Of a stretch of 5,560 bases of DNA, positions 4,858 to 5,560 are shown one piece after another (the first letter of the stretch is position 1; every line of letters begins with the position of its first letter). The position numbers and the translations under genes are program-made. The stretch is from Solobacterium sp. (lineage in GTDB: Bacteria > Bacillota_I > Bacilli_A > Erysipelotrichales > Erysipelotrichaceae), in contig JAFWJP010000299.1 of NCBI GenBank assembly GCA_017514645.1, positions 1-5,560 on the forward strand. The letters run 5' to 3'. Below the pieces are notes generated by a model that did not search any database, was not told where the DNA came from, and was given only the letters and a program-made list of their open reading frames with translations.

Positions 4858-5560
4858 ATGAATCCTTTGTTCGGTCTGCATGAATATATTCTGGACGGAG
4901 AACCGCATGTGTTCGGTGACCGGCTGTACCTGTACGGGTCGCATGACGAGGCACACGGCGCAAAGTATTCGCCCGGGGATTATGTGCTTTGGTCATGCCC
5001 TGTCAGCGATCTGCAGGACTGGCGGTGCGACGGTGTGATCTACCGGAAGAACCAGGATCCGGCGAACCCGGACGGAAAACTGTGCCTGTATGCACCGGAT
5101 GTCGTTGAAGGTCCGGACGGTTGCTATTATCTGTATTACGGTCTGGAAAGCAGGGATATGATCTCTGTCGCGAAAAGCAGTGTGCCGGAAGGTCCGTTTG
5201 AATTCTATGGATATGTATGCTGGCCGGAGGGAGTTGACAAGGAAGCTCTTCCCGATCATCCGTATGCGTTTGATCCGGGATTGTTCCGGGAAGGTGACCG
5301 TGTCTATCTGGCAATGGGATTCTCCGTGGATTTTGCGATTGCCGGGATGGATCTCAATGAGAAGAACATGCGCGGTGCCTACATCGTGGAACTGGAAGAA
5401 GATATGCTGACAATGAAGCATATACCGGTATTTGCCGTACCGGGATGCGGCAGGGGAAAGGGAACGTCGTTTGAGAATCATGAATTCCTGGAAGCGTCTT
5501 CGCTGCGGAAATACGGCGATACCTACTATTTTATCTATTCCTCCCAGCGTCAGCACGAAC
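4858..5560 (+). CDS. Glycoside hydrolase family 43 protein (3' end outside the window)
   Basis: An open frame runs from the ATG at 4858 to the window end, 234 codons without a stop. An in-frame TGA at 4840-4842 leaves this ATG as the only sensible start. There is no clear ribosome site; the ATG follows the DUF4298 stop after 2 nt, so translation by coupling is likely. Seen: no signal peptide, hence probably cytoplasmic. Five-bladed propeller signatures of GH43 occur in order: DGEPHVFGDRLYLYGSHD (13-30, Asp13 as likely base), LYAPDVVEGPDGCYYLYYG (77-95), YAFDPGLFREGDRVYLAMG (136-154, Asp139 as likely pKa-tuning residue), and EFLEASSLRKYGDTYYFIYS (209-228, Glu212 as likely general acid). Known of the family: inverting arabinofuranosidases, xylosidases and related enzymes. 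Inference: it trims imported arabinose- or xylose-containing oligosaccharides; the exact substrate cannot be told. Confidence 0.9.
   Translation, partial: MNPLFGLHEYILDGEPHVFGDRLYLYGSHDEAHGAKYSPGDYVLWSCPVSDLQDWRCDGVIYRKNQDPANPDGKLCLYAPDVVEGPDGCYYLYYGLESRDMISVAKSSVPEGPFEFYGYVCWPEGVDKEALPDHPYAFDPGLFREGDRVYLAMGFSVDFAIAGMDLNEKNMRGAYIVELEEDMLTMKHIPVFAVPGCGRGKGTSFENHEFLEASSLRKYGDTYYFIYSSQRQHE

Noticed and set aside
4993..5556. A 187-codon open frame on the - strand at the right edge
   Set aside because: It opposes the GH43 frame, whose catalytic motifs are all in order on the + strand. The antisense product has no recognisable domain.

Overview
The window reads as an ordinary chromosomal stretch of a low-to-mid GC Bacillota (Firmicutes) bacterium, most likely an anaerobic, gut-type member of the Erysipelotrichia or Clostridia. 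The grounds are strong GGAGG-type ribosome sites, short intergenic gaps with compact GNRA-loop terminators, a two-gene oxygen-sensitive L-serine dehydratase, a DUF4298 protein and a GH43 glycosidase. The exact taxon cannot be fixed from this sequence. All supported genes lie on the + strand. No rRNA, tRNA, CRISPR array, insertion sequence or phage gene was seen.

Layout: (1) 1-534 is the 3' part of a DUF3267 HExxH membrane protein, closed by a terminator whose loop contains the stop codon. (2) 535-685 is a gap with a possible extended -10 promoter, a short inverted repeat and a strong leader hairpin. It leads into a two-gene unit: a membrane-anchored XRE regulator (686-1207) overlapping by 4 nt a 57-residue two-helix membrane protein (1204-1377), ended by a GCAA-loop hairpin. 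(3) 1378-1472 holds a promoter overlapped by an 18-bp palindrome. It leads into an AbrB/SpoVT-type regulator (1473-1694) overlapping by 4 nt a GT1 macrolide-type glycosyltransferase (1691-2857). (4) A promoter at about 2894 precedes sdaAB-sdaAA (2935-4485), the beta and alpha subunits of iron-sulfur L-serine dehydratase, closed by a strong terminator. (5) A TATAAT box precedes a DUF4298 gene (4553-4855), followed after 2 nt by a GH43 glycoside hydrolase (4858 to beyond the window end).

The five units look functionally separate. Serine dehydratase deaminates L-serine to pyruvate and ammonia. The AbrB-glycosyltransferase pair may be a self-regulated module that glycosylates a hydrophobic compound. 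The GH43 enzyme would cut arabinose- or xylose-type plant glycans. Two units share one design: a small DNA-binding protein translationally coupled through ATGA to its downstream partner. I found no clearly new system. The best candidates for a second look are the regulator/small membrane protein pair with its structured leader, and the palindrome-controlled AbrB-glycosyltransferase operon.
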